A stretch of DNA of 64,000 nt from JAPOXR01 sp963664715 (GTDB taxonomy: Bacteria > Pseudomonadota > Alphaproteobacteria > Rhodobacterales > Rhodobacteraceae), in the NCBI GenBank assembly GCA_963664715.2, contig CAXXUY010000011.1, positions 248,001 through 312,000 of the forward strand, written 5' to 3'. Made by a program: the position numbers and the translations under genes. This document shows positions 8,057-16,038 of the stretch, one piece after another. The notes beneath the pieces were generated by a model. That model saw nothing but the letters and a program-made list of their open reading frames with translations. It searched no databases and was not told the origin of the DNA. Numbering within the stretch: the first letter of the stretch is position 1; every line of letters starts with the position of its first letter.

Positions 8057-11014
8057 TCATGCCGACATTCTCATCGGCGTGAGGTTCAGTGGCCGGGAAT
8101 CCGTGCGCATGGCGGCGCCTGCATCCCAGTCGTAGTCCCCGGTCAGGTTGATGTGCAGCCAGCCCAGGGGAGCCAGATGCCTGAGCAGTTCCGGGTCCGG
8201 CAGCAGGCCCCCGCGCTGCAGATGGCCGGCAGCCTTGTCCATGTAGAGCGTGTTCCAGTACGTGATGGCGGCGATGACCAGGTTGAGGGCCATGACCCGC
8301 TTCTGCTGCGCCTCATGGGAGCGGTCATGGATGCGTCCCTGGGAATGCGCAAACACGGCCTTGGCCAGGCTGTGCCGGGTTTCGCTTTTGGAGAGGCCGG
8401 CTTCGCACTCCATCCGCAGGCGGGGGTTCTCGATCCAGTTCAGCATGAAGAGGGACCGCTCGACCCGTCCGATCTCGCCAAGCGCGAGATGGAGACGGTT
8501 CTGCTGTCTGTAGGCGCCCAGCTTGCGCAGCATGTGCGAGGGCTTTGCGGACCCGGTTTTGATACTGGCGGCCAATCTCATGATGTCGCTTCCCCAGTGA
8601 TCGAGCACGACGCTTTCGTTGATCGGCCTTCCCATGATCGGGGACAGCGTATTCCAGCGTCCCGGCTTGCCGAAGCAGGCGAGGCGTCTGTCCGGGAAGT
8701 CGCGCAGGCGCGGCACAAGCATGAGGCCGAGAAGGTGGAACAGCGCGAAGACATGATCGGACACGCCACCGGTGTCGACGTAGTGCACCAGAGGGTTGAA
8801 CTGCGCTGCGTTTCCGACGAGCCCGTCCAGGACGAATGGCGCTTCGCCGGTCGTTGCGCCGATGACCTTCGCGTCGAACGATCCGTACTGTCCGGACAGG
8901 AAGGAATAGATCTTGAGGCCTGGGTCGACGCCGTACTTGGGATTGGCCTGTCCTGAGCTGCGGCCTGACGGAAAGAACTGTCCGTCCGAGGATGTCCGTT
9001 CGGCGCTTCCCCAGACCCGGGCGAACGGCAGCGCGTGATGGGCATCGATGATCCGCGCCAGGGCGTCGGAATACGTTTCCGTTCGCAGATACCAGGAATT
9101 GGCCCAGGAGAGCTGGGCATGGCTCACCTGCCCGGAGGCGTTTGCCATCCGCTCGAGGCCAAGATTGATCGCCCCCGCGAGAATCGCTGCAAGCACGGCA
9201 ACCGGGTCGGAGTGGACGCGTCCCGAGCGCAGGTCCGTGAATGCATCGAGAAAGCCCGTTCGCGCATTCACCTCCCAGAGCAGGTCGGTGATCCGGATCC
9301 GAGGCATCAGGCCGTCGATCATGGTGTCCAGCCGTCTGGTGGCCGTCGGCGTGACCGCTTCGTAGGGGGTGATCTTCAGGCGGCCCTTCTCGATCCGGAC
9401 ATCTTCCAGCTGCCCGCGCGCCAGCTTCCTTTCCACCTCGTCCAGACGGTGATGCAGCTTCTCGCGCCGTTCGTTCAGCCAGGCTTGCCCGTCGGTCTCC
9501 AGTCCGGTTTCGGCAAGGGCGGACCGTGCTTCGTCCGCCGGCATGAGGTAGGTGTCGAAGCGGCGGTAGTCCCGGCTGCCCTCGACCCAGGCATCGCCGG
9601 CACGGAGACGGTCACGCAGCGTGGCGACCACAGCCGTCTCGTAGGTCCGCCGATCAGGCGTGCCGTCCTGCAGGACGAGGGATTCCCAGTGCCTGGCCGA
9701 AAACGGCATCGGCACTTTGTCGGGCAGCTTGCGCCTCCCGTTCCGGTTGTGCTCCTTCAGCAGCGCAAGCGCGGCCCGAAGGTCCTCCCCGGCCTTGGGA
9801 AAGCTGAAGTCGAAGGTTTCGAAGAACCTCGGCGCGAACCTCCGCAGCTGCCTGTAGTTCCTCGCCGCCACCAGCAGGGAGTCCTCCGTTGCCAGTTTCC
9901 CGTAGCTTGCAATGTCCCCGCGAACGTTGACCAGACGCTCCCAGCCGACGGCCGCATCAAGAATTTCGAACACGTCCTGCTGCTGTGCGCGAGCATCCAC
10001 CAAGGCGTCAATGGTGCCGCCGAACATTGCGATCAACCGACCGACAGGGGCCTTGCTGGCCGACCAGGATTGCTCCTGCCTGCTCTTCGAGCGAGAGAAC
10101 AGCTTGCCCGTCAGGACCTCAAACACGGCGATCGCGGCATCGGTCAGCACGGTCTCGAGTTCCCACACCTGTGCAGCCACGGTGGCGATCCTTCGCCGCT
10201 CGCCGAAGTCCTCGATGAGGTCGATCGCCGCCACCCGGCCTTCCCGCGCGAACCTGGAAAGCCTGGCCGGATGGATGTCCTGCCCGAGCTCCGACGGCAG
10301 CGAAACCGCCCGGACGAACTCCAGCCGGTCCAGGATGCCGTCCAGGCCGCCGACGCTTTTGGACTGCGGCCACCTGCGCAGCCATGCCAGACGTGACTGG
10401 CCCAGTTCGGAATCGTTCCGCAGCAGGTCCCCCATGGTCGCCCTCAGCGTCTCGCCCAGGCCGTCATTGATGGCTTGGGCCGCCATGCGGCGGGCACGGG
10501 CACGCCCGGCGATTCCGATGCGCTCCAGCGTCGCCACGGGCGGAAGAACGAATTGTGATACCTTCATGTCATGCGTCAGCCGGGCCATGATCCTGCGGCC
10601 GTCGTCGGTATCGAACGCGGCGCGCGCGGCAAGTCCGATCGCCGTCTCAATGTGGAGGTTCGGCACGAAGGCGTGCAGATGAAGGTGCCGGATCGCCAGC
10701 CGGCGATGAGATGATCGGGTGGCGCCGCGCAGGCCGTAGCCGGACAGCGACGAGGATGGCACCGCGACCTGCTCGGCCAGCCAGGCGACGAGAGCCTCGG
10801 GAAGCGCGTCACCGTCCAGCCAGCCTTGGCCGGGATGGCGCAGAAGCGCGATGTGCGCCGCAAGCCCGAGACGATTCGCAGCGCTCTTTCGGGTGGCGAT
10901 CAGCTCGAGGTCGTCTTCGGCAAGAACGTAGTTCCGTTCCAGAGATCCGATGTCGGACGGAATCCCGAACAGGGCTTCGCGGGCCGCGGCGGGAAGAAGG
11001 CGTCGTGATGTCAT
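8057..11014 (-). CDS. tnpA: Tn3-family transposase TnpA
   Basis: A 985-residue transposase, the normal length for the Tn3 family, which performs replicative transposition through cointegrates. The N-terminal DUF4158-type part is recognisable (residues 1-150: LFGIPSDIGSLERNYVLAED and RLGLAAHIALLRHPG). The C-terminal DDE domain carries VHYVDTGGVSDHVFALFHLL and ends with QQKRVMALNLVIAAITYWNT and LAPLGWLHINLTGDYDW, the family's conserved tail. No frameshift or internal stop is seen, so it appears active. It is transcribed away from the resolvase gene, and its stop lies 34 bases inside the left terminal repeat. Confidence 0.95.
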   Translation of the reverse strand: MTSRRLLPAAAREALFGIPSDIGSLERNYVLAEDDLELIATRKSAANRLGLAAHIALLRHPGQGWLDGDALPEALVAWLAEQVAVPSSSLSGYGLRGATRSSHRRLAIRHLHLHAFVPNLHIETAIGLAARAAFDTDDGRRIMARLTHDMKVSQFVLPPVATLERIGIAGRARARRMAAQAINDGLGETLRATMGDLLRNDSELGQSRLAWLRRWPQSKSVGGLDGILDRLEFVRAVSLPSELGQDIHPARLSRFAREGRVAAIDLIEDFGERRRIATVAAQVWELETVLTDAAIAVFEVLTGKLFSRSKSRQEQSWSASKAPVGRLIAMFGGTIDALVDARAQQQDVFEILDAAVGWERLVNVRGDIASYGKLATEDSLLVAARNYRQLRRFAPRFFETFDFSFPKAGEDLRAALALLKEHNRNGRRKLPDKVPMPFSARHWESLVLQDGTPDRRTYETAVVATLRDRLRAGDAWVEGSRDYRRFDTYLMPADEARSALAETGLETDGQAWLNERREKLHHRLDEVERKLARGQLEDVRIEKGRLKITPYEAVTPTATRRLDTMIDGLMPRIRITDLLWEVNARTGFLDAFTDLRSGRVHSDPVAVLAAILAGAINLGLERMANASGQVSHAQLSWANSWYLRTETYSDALARIIDAHHALPFARVWGSAERTSSDGQFFPSGRSSGQANPKYGVDPGLKIYSFLSGQYGSFDAKVIGATTGEAPFVLDGLVGNAAQFNPLVHYVDTGGVSDHVFALFHLLGLMLVPRLRDFPDRRLACFGKPGRWNTLSPIMGRPINESVVLDHWGSDIMRLAASIKTGSAKPSHMLRKLGAYRQQNRLHLALGEIGRVERSLFMLNWIENPRLRMECEAGLSKSETRHSLAKAVFAHSQGRIHDRSHEAQQKRVMALNLVIAAITYWNTLYMDKAAGHLQRGGLLPDPELLRHLAPLGWLHINLTGDYDWDAGAAMRTDSRPLNLTPMRMSA

Positions 11015-11134
11015 GGCATGTCTCCAAAATGATGTTGCACGTTACGGGACGATGCATAATATGGAGATTAATAAAGAGACAGATCGAGAGCCTCGGAAGA
11101 TCGAAAGACGGCCCCATCAGGAACCATCCCGCAA
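11015..11134. promoter_or_regulatory. Divergent tnpA/tnpR intergenic region, probable res site
   Basis: The 120 bases between the divergent transposase and resolvase genes hold an AT-rich core (GCATAATATGGAGATTAATA). In Tn3 elements of this layout the resolution site and both promoters lie here. I could not delimit individual resolvase subsites by eye. Confidence 0.45.
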
Positions 11135-11722
11135 ATGATCGGTAAAGAGACAGGCCCCGCCACCCGGAAAGGCGACATCCTCGGCTACGCGCGCGTCTCT
11201 ACGGCCGACCAGGACGCATCCGGCCAGAAGGATCGCCTCGCGGCCGCCGGGGCCATCCGCATCTTCACGGACGTGATCTCGGGCAGCCGCGCCAAGCGCC
11301 CGGCCCTGACCGAGCTGATCGATCATGCGCGACCCGGCGACAGCCTCTGCGTCATCCGCCTCGACCGTCTTGGCCGGTCGCTGAAGGAACTGCTCGAGAT
11401 CGTCGAGGATCTCAAGGAGCGCGGCATTCACCTGGTCAGCCTCGAGGAGGACGTTGACACGTCATCCGCCGCCGGCGAGCTGGTCTTTCACGTCTTCGGC
11501 GCGATCGCGCATTTCGAGCGACGGCTGATCGCGGAACGCACCCGCGACGGCATCGCAGCCGCCAGGAAGCGCGGCAGGAAGCCGGGACGGCCGTCGCTCC
11601 CCAGCGAGAAGGTTTCTGCGGCGCAAAAGCTCATCAAGGCTGGAATGACGCCCGGCCAGGTCGCAAAGCAACTTAATATCGGCAGGGCAACAGCTTACAG
11701 GATCGCTCAGTCGATCCGTTGA
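11135..11722 (+). CDS. tnpR: Serine resolvase/invertase TnpR
   Basis: A 195-residue small serine recombinase that resolves Tn3 cointegrates at res. The catalytic domain starts with GYARVSTADQD (Ser near residue 23) and contains CVIRLDRLGRS and AHFERRLIAERTRDGIAAARKRG, followed by a Hin-type helix-turn-helix at the C-terminus (PGQVAKQLNIGRATAYRIAQ). All expected elements are present. It is divergent from tnpA and ends 26 bases before the right terminal repeat. The N-terminal extension of about 15 residues before the core suggests a start slightly downstream is possible. Confidence 0.93.
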   Translation: MIGKETGPATRKGDILGYARVSTADQDASGQKDRLAAAGAIRIFTDVISGSRAKRPALTELIDHARPGDSLCVIRLDRLGRSLKELLEIVEDLKERGIHLVSLEEDVDTSSAAGELVFHVFGAIAHFERRLIAERTRDGIAAARKRGRKPGRPSLPSEKVSAAQKLIKAGMTPGQVAKQLNIGRATAYRIAQSIR

Positions 11723-11748
11723 TCCAGGATGTGCACGATCCGTTCTTT

Positions 11749-11786
11749 CTTAGGGTAATCCAGCTAACAAATCATGCGATGAGGCC
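11749..11786 (-). repeat. Right 38-bp terminal inverted repeat of the Tn3-family transposon
   Basis: Read outside-in on the minus strand it begins GGCCTCATCGCATGATTTGT and ends CCCTAAG, the TAAG end typical of Tn3 repeats. It pairs with 7985-8022. The outer end lacks the common GGGG. Confidence 0.8.
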
Positions 11787-11866
11787 AGCTGGCGAAAGCC
11801 TACCCCAAACCAAGTGCTCCAAAACAATCAATCAAAAGAGTCAAAATCGCTGTGACAAGACACTAG
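11787..11866 (+). pseudogene. 3' fragment of the interrupted IS630 transposase gene
   Basis: Joining GCG 7986-7988 to AAA at 11795 continues the transposase frame as KAYPKPSAPK and finally IAVTRH before TAG 11864-11866. This is the C-terminal style expected of IS630 transposases, and the stop codon lies in the terminal CTAG. The first eight bases duplicate 7981-7988. Confidence 0.85.
11840..11863 (-). repeat. Right terminal inverted repeat of the IS630-family element
   Basis: Complement of the left end at 6564-6587 with one mismatch. It is also the coding sequence of the last residues of the split transposase. The flanking TA is at 11864-11865. Confidence 0.85.
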
Positions 11867-12068
11867 CCTGTTGTCATGCAGATTCATGATCGCTCGGCAG
11901 AGCTGGCCAAAGTTCCCATCTCCTCCGACAGGCCAAGCGAGTGAGACATCCGCCGTGCATTCATCAAGGCCGGCGGAACCGGCGTGGCGAGGTGCTGCTC
12001 GTTGACGCCATGAAACCCGGACACATGGCGGATCGAACACAATGGTCAATTCGATGTGGAAATGGGAA

Positions 12069-13256
12069 TTATCGCTGACTCCCACCATTGTGCCGATTGA
12101 CCCTGTTTACGGCCTTTGCCATCCTGTCGAGGCTATCCCGCAATATGGCTGGCGGACAACCGAAGTTGATCCGCGCCCAGTTTTCGTATCCCGCGCCGAA
12201 TTCCGCGCCGTCACTCAGCGCGACCCTTGCGTTTTCGAGAAAGAACTTGTGGGGCGAGGTCGACAATTCATACCGACCGAAATCTGCCCAGCCAAGGTAG
12301 CTGCCTTCTGAAGGGAACATACGGGCTTCGGGCATCACTTGCCCGACAATTGACTGCAGCAAGTCCCGGTTCTTCGCAAGTTGAAGTGTAACGGCCTTCC
12401 GCCATTTCTCGCCGCTGGCGTAAGCATACTTCATGGCAACGAGACCCAATATGTTCACGCTGTCGACCATCCCGGACCGGGCAGCGACAAACTGCGCACG
12501 CATCTCGGCGTCGGGAACGATTGCGAAGGCGGCCTTGAGGCCCGCAATGTTCCAGATCTTGCTTGCTGCCATCAGCGTTATCGTTCTTCTTTCGATTTCT
12601 GGTGACAAGGACGCAATCGGAACATGTTCACGGCCATCCAATGTGAGTCCGCAGTGGATTTCATCGGAAATCACGACCAGGTTGTTTCGGAGACAGGTAT
12701 CAGCAAGGCTCTCGATTTCACCCCGGGTCATCACCCGCCCGGTCGGGTTTTGCGGATTGCACAACAGCAGCGCTTTTGCTCGGGTTGCGGCCCGCTCCAT
12801 CTGAGCCGGGTCCGAACGCCAGCGACCGTGGTCATCGGGCTGGAGCGGAACATCAAGCCGTCGGAGTTGCCAGAATTCCGGCGCGACCAGCAAGGGCTTG
12901 TACACCGGCGTTTCCAGAACGACCCCGTCGCCGGGTGCCAGTAAAGCACGAAGAGCCATGTTGAAACCGGGTTCCACCCCGGGAAGGAACACCAGCGCAT
13001 CCGGTTCAATGCTCCAACCATGGTCGCGCAACATCGCCTTCACCAGCGTGCCCCGGAGATCGTCGGTGGGAATTCCGTAACCCAGCATAGGATGGTCGAG
13101 TCTTTCCCTGATCGCCGCAATGATTCCGGGGTCCGGGGAGAAATCCATGTCCGCTACCCACATCGGTGTTACATCAGGTGCGTAGCGAGACCATTTGGAA
13201 CTTCCCGTTCCAAGTCTCTCGATTACGGTCTCGAAATCAAATGTCATCAATTCCAT
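12069..13256 (-). CDS. MalY/PatB-family pyridoxal-phosphate C-S lyase/aminotransferase
   Basis: A 395-residue fold-type I PLP enzyme. The MalY/PatB N-terminus MWVADMDFSPDPGIIAAI (residues 32-49), LCNPQNPTGRV (165-175), VISDEIHCGLTL (195-206) and the cofactor lysine in AASKIWNIAGLK (Lys about 233) are all present. The family cleaves C-S bonds of cystathionine and cysteine conjugates, giving pyruvate, ammonia and a thiol. Its neighbours are hydantoin-type hydrolases, a rhodanese and a peptide importer, which fits the breakdown of a sulphur-containing amino-acid derivative. ATG 13256 follows an AAGG; ATG 13247 is a possible alternative. About 200 bases between it and the IS element hold no gene. 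Confidence 0.88.
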   Translation of the reverse strand: MELMTFDFETVIERLGTGSSKWSRYAPDVTPMWVADMDFSPDPGIIAAIRERLDHPMLGYGIPTDDLRGTLVKAMLRDHGWSIEPDALVFLPGVEPGFNMALRALLAPGDGVVLETPVYKPLLVAPEFWQLRRLDVPLQPDDHGRWRSDPAQMERAATRAKALLLCNPQNPTGRVMTRGEIESLADTCLRNNLVVISDEIHCGLTLDGREHVPIASLSPEIERRTITLMAASKIWNIAGLKAAFAIVPDAEMRAQFVAARSGMVDSVNILGLVAMKYAYASGEKWRKAVTLQLAKNRDLLQSIVGQVMPEARMFPSEGSYLGWADFGRYELSTSPHKFFLENARVALSDGAEFGAGYENWARINFGCPPAILRDSLDRMAKAVNRVNRHNGGSQR

Positions 13257-13962
13257 TCGCCTTGGATCATTTCGACAGCAACATGGCCGCGTGATCGGGT
13301 TACACTACTCGCAGACCAACAGGAAATGGTACTACGACAATCTTGATGGCCAGCCCCCGCTCCACCGTGTGACCCCCTTCCAATGTTGTTTCAGCCGTTC
13401 AGGGAGGCAATCTGGTTCTGACTGGTTCCAACATTGCAAGGGCAGTCGGGATAGCACAGGGCAGGAGCGGAAACCTTGCGCGGATCTGCCTGTTTGTTGT
13501 CCGCGTCCGTTGCCCGGGGGCATGACCGCTCTTCCAGTTCAGAACCAGTTTGCGCACTTTCCCGGTCCGGATGTTTCCTTTCGTCTCCGGGCGTGATGTA
13601 AAGCGGCACGGGATCGGAAAACGGCAGCCTACGCTGGGGAGCGTGAGACACTGAAGTCCGGCACTGGCCGTGCGGACAGGATCAACACCTCCCACACCGG
13701 GCAAGAACAGGCGCTTCACGGCGGCCGGAATTGGCAAACGCGGTTGCCTGCCGGTTCGATGACGCGCCCGGTGCCTGCCCTTTCTTTGCCTTGTTCAGGC
13801 AGGATTGCCTCGCCGGTCGTCAAGAACCGGTCGATTTGCGGTTGTCCACAGCAAGAATCCTCCTGACGGGCCAAGTCCGTGCAACCGACAGCACGATTTC
13901 AACCGGATCAAGTGATTGAAGTTGCCGCGAAGCCCTGGATCTCACCAATTCCCGGAAAATTG
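13257..13962. other. 706-bp stretch without a convincing gene
   Basis: Several short frames exist on both strands but none shows family motifs. The longest minus-strand one (about 112 codons, 13399-13737) is Arg/Pro-rich and unrecognised. It presumably contains the promoter for the PatB-like gene; otherwise I see nothing. Confidence 0.45.
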
Positions 13963-15339
13963 TCATGCCTCCACTTGGCTCCGCTTGAACCAGCCCTTTG
14001 CACGGCGTGGAACATACCGGCCGGCCCCGGGTTGACTGCGAACCTCCTTGCCGTCCCATCCAAGTTCTCCGCGAAGATAGCATCGTGCGACGCGAACGGA
14101 GAATTCCCGCCCGTGTAAGGGGCTCCAGTTCAAGCCGTCATGGGCCAGGGTCTCGTCCCACGCGAATTGCCCCTTCTCGAGAACGGTCAAGTCAGCATCA
14201 AGCCCAACAGCGATCCGGCCTTTCCGGTCATCCAGTCCAAAGAAACAGGCAGGGCGCGCGCACAATTGTTCCGTCGCCAGCCTTGCGGCATCAAGCCCGC
14301 GCCTCTCGGCGCTTGTGAAAAAGGCAGGCAGCAGGGTTTCAACGCCAGGGATGCCGGCACCTGCATCAAAGATGGATCCGGTCAGCTTGTTGTCGATAGG
14401 CCAACTGGAATGATCGGACGAGATGAAGCCAACCTTGCCGGACTCGATCGCTTCCCAGAGCGGTTCGATCTGACCTGGCCGAATTGGCGGGTTCACCTTC
14501 ATCCTGGCACCCAGTGCTTCTCCGTCATTCTCCGGGTCGAACCACAGATAGTGAACGCAGAGCTCGCCGGTGGCCCTCGCCCCAAGTCCGGAGAAGCTCT
14601 CCACGAGATCAAATCCGGCACCCGTCGACAGGTGAACGATATGCACATGCGCTCCCGTTGCCAGACCGAGCGCAAGAAAATGGCCGGTTGCAGCCAGTTC
14701 GGCCGCGGGCGGTCGGCTCTCCGAATGGGCAACGATCCCGTTCTGGCCATTGGCACGCGCCCGTTCAATCCGCGCAAGCACGATTTCCTGGTCTTCGTTG
14801 TGCAGGCAAAGAGGGAGATCACCGCCAGCCAGAGCTTCCAGCAGGTCAAGCCTCAAGTCAGAGGAAATCCGCGGGAATCTGGTCGGACTGCTTTCAAAGG
14901 AGGAAATCTTGAATCCAACGACACCGCCAACGATCAACGCTTCCAGGTTTGTCGTGCCGGTGTCGGATGTTGCCGTCCCGTACAGAGCCACATCAGCGTG
15001 GGCGTAGTTCGTGATCGCATCAATCTTGGCGTTCAGCCGACTCGCACGGTCCAGCGGCAACGGGTTATCATAGGGCATGTCCACAAGCGTCGTTACGCCG
15101 CCGGCTATCGCGGACCGCGTCGTGTCGCCCAGCCCCTTCAACCCGTTATAGCTGCACGAATGGGTTTGCCCATCGACAATGCCCGGCAAGACAAGTGCAT
15201 CGCCGGTGTCATGAACCTCGGTTGCGCCAGGTGGCTTTCCAGAGCCGATTTCGGCAATAAGTCCGTTCTTCACGGCAACCCACCCATTCTCAATCAGATC
15301 GCCTCCAGCCATGATCTGTCCGCAAAGAACCAAATCCAT
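13963..15339 (-). CDS. Cyclic amidohydrolase (allantoinase/dihydroorotase/hydantoinase-like)
   Basis: A 458-residue amidohydrolase-superfamily enzyme closest in layout to allantoinase. The metal-site order is recognisable: GIVDGQTHS (residues about 53-61), the lysine that is normally carboxylated in VVGFKISSF, LCLHNEDQEI, HVHIVHLST and FISSDHSSW. The first His of the usual DxHxH is Gln (DGQTH), a notable change that could alter metal occupancy. The family opens cyclic amide rings such as hydantoins. It is one base from the racemase gene upstream in the same operon, which supports a hydantoin-type ring as substrate. Substrate identity is inferred. Confidence 0.8.
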   Translation of the reverse strand: MDLVLCGQIMAGGDLIENGWVAVKNGLIAEIGSGKPPGATEVHDTGDALVLPGIVDGQTHSCSYNGLKGLGDTTRSAIAGGVTTLVDMPYDNPLPLDRASRLNAKIDAITNYAHADVALYGTATSDTGTTNLEALIVGGVVGFKISSFESSPTRFPRISSDLRLDLLEALAGGDLPLCLHNEDQEIVLARIERARANGQNGIVAHSESRPPAAELAATGHFLALGLATGAHVHIVHLSTGAGFDLVESFSGLGARATGELCVHYLWFDPENDGEALGARMKVNPPIRPGQIEPLWEAIESGKVGFISSDHSSWPIDNKLTGSIFDAGAGIPGVETLLPAFFTSAERRGLDAARLATEQLCARPACFFGLDDRKGRIAVGLDADLTVLEKGQFAWDETLAHDGLNWSPLHGREFSVRVARCYLRGELGWDGKEVRSQPGAGRYVPRRAKGWFKRSQVEA

Positions 15340-15340
15340 C

Positions 15341-16006
15341 CTAACAACCCTCTCCGAAATAACCCATGTCCAGCTGTGTCACGGCAGTTGCGACGGCAGC
15401 CTGAACAGGATCGACCACCGGCAAGCCGAGAACGGCCTGAAGGCGGTCGCGTTGCTTTCCCATTCCGGCGCAGCCGAGTATGACCACGTCCGCGCCATCC
15501 CGGTCCCGCAGTGCCATCCCGGTTTCAATGACCGCCTGTGTGATGCCTCCGTCGGAACTTGCTTCCGATACGCCCATGTTCACCGGCCTGTCACCGGCAA
15601 GTCGCCGTGCGATCTTGAGTTTCTCGAGATGGCATGCATGCCTCGAAACCGAGGTCGGGCCGAGGGAGATCACTCCAAAACGCCTGCCAAGCTGCAGGGC
15701 GGCATAGTAAGCGGCCTCGGCGATCCCGATGACCGGAACAGTGACAAGGGTTCTGGCTGCCTCCACACCGGGATCTGAAAAACAGGCGACAATAATGGCG
15801 TCTGCACTGCAACGCCGGGTATGGTCCAGAACCATCGGCACCACCTCTGCGACGTGGGCATCCGACTCGATCCCTTCCGGCGCCGTCGGAATGTAGCCGC
15901 ACGTGATCCTGTGCCGTGTGACGGCGCGCAGCGGCTCAATGCAGCTGTCGATGGAAGCTGTCACACGGGACGATCCGTTCGGATTGAGGACGAAGATCTC
16001 TCTCAT
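15341..16006 (-). CDS. Asp/Glu/hydantoin racemase family protein
   Basis: A 221-residue racemase. The two catalytic cysteines sit in symmetric motifs, VACFSDPG (Cys about 75) and VILGCAGMG (Cys about 179), and the N-terminus FVLNPNGSSRVT is typical of hydantoin racemases. It interconverts the enantiomers of a hydantoin-like compound so that the stereospecific amidohydrolase encoded next can use both. The stop and the amidohydrolase start are a base apart, so they are co-translated. Upstream in the same direction is the fused ABC ATPase gene. Confidence 0.87.
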   Translation of the reverse strand: MREIFVLNPNGSSRVTASIDSCIEPLRAVTRHRITCGYIPTAPEGIESDAHVAEVVPMVLDHTRRCSADAIIVACFSDPGVEAARTLVTVPVIGIAEAAYYAALQLGRRFGVISLGPTSVSRHACHLEKLKIARRLAGDRPVNMGVSEASSDGGITQAVIETGMALRDRDGADVVILGCAGMGKQRDRLQAVLGLPVVDPVQAAVATAVTQLDMGYFGEGC

Positions 16007-16038
16007 GGGATGTCCTTCGAATGCGCAGCGATTGCAGG

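Larger units (their letters stand above)
7985..11786. mobile_element. Tn3-family transposon, complete
   Basis: About 3.8 kb with 38-bp terminal inverted repeats (7985-8022 and 11749-11786, 31 of 38 matching, inner end AAG as in Tn3 elements), a 985-aa TnpA, a resolvase and a short divergent region between them. The 8-bp direct repeat AGCTGGCG lies at both junctions (7981-7988 and 11787-11794), so a 4- to 6-bp target duplication is present but its exact edges are ambiguous. No passenger genes are carried, so it is a minimal cryptic transposon. Confidence 0.85.
6564..11863. mobile_element. IS630-family element carrying an inserted Tn3-family transposon
   Basis: The outer ends are inverted repeats of 24 bp with one mismatch (GTGTCTTGTCACAG... 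at 6564-6587 and its complement at 11840-11863). Both are flanked by TA within CTAG, the preferred IS630 target that duplicates TA. Inside are a LexA-like passenger gene, the IS630 transposase gene and, splitting it, a 3.8-kb Tn3-family transposon. Without the insert the element would be about 1.5 kb. The outer element entered first and the Tn3-type unit second. Confidence 0.85.

Noticed and set aside
9035..10396. 453-residue plus-strand open frame inside the Tn3 transposase gene
   Set aside because: Antisense shadow of tnpA in GC-rich DNA; no family motif.
14140..15483. 447-residue plus-strand open frame
   Set aside because: Antisense to the amidohydrolase and racemase genes, which carry clear catalytic motifs.
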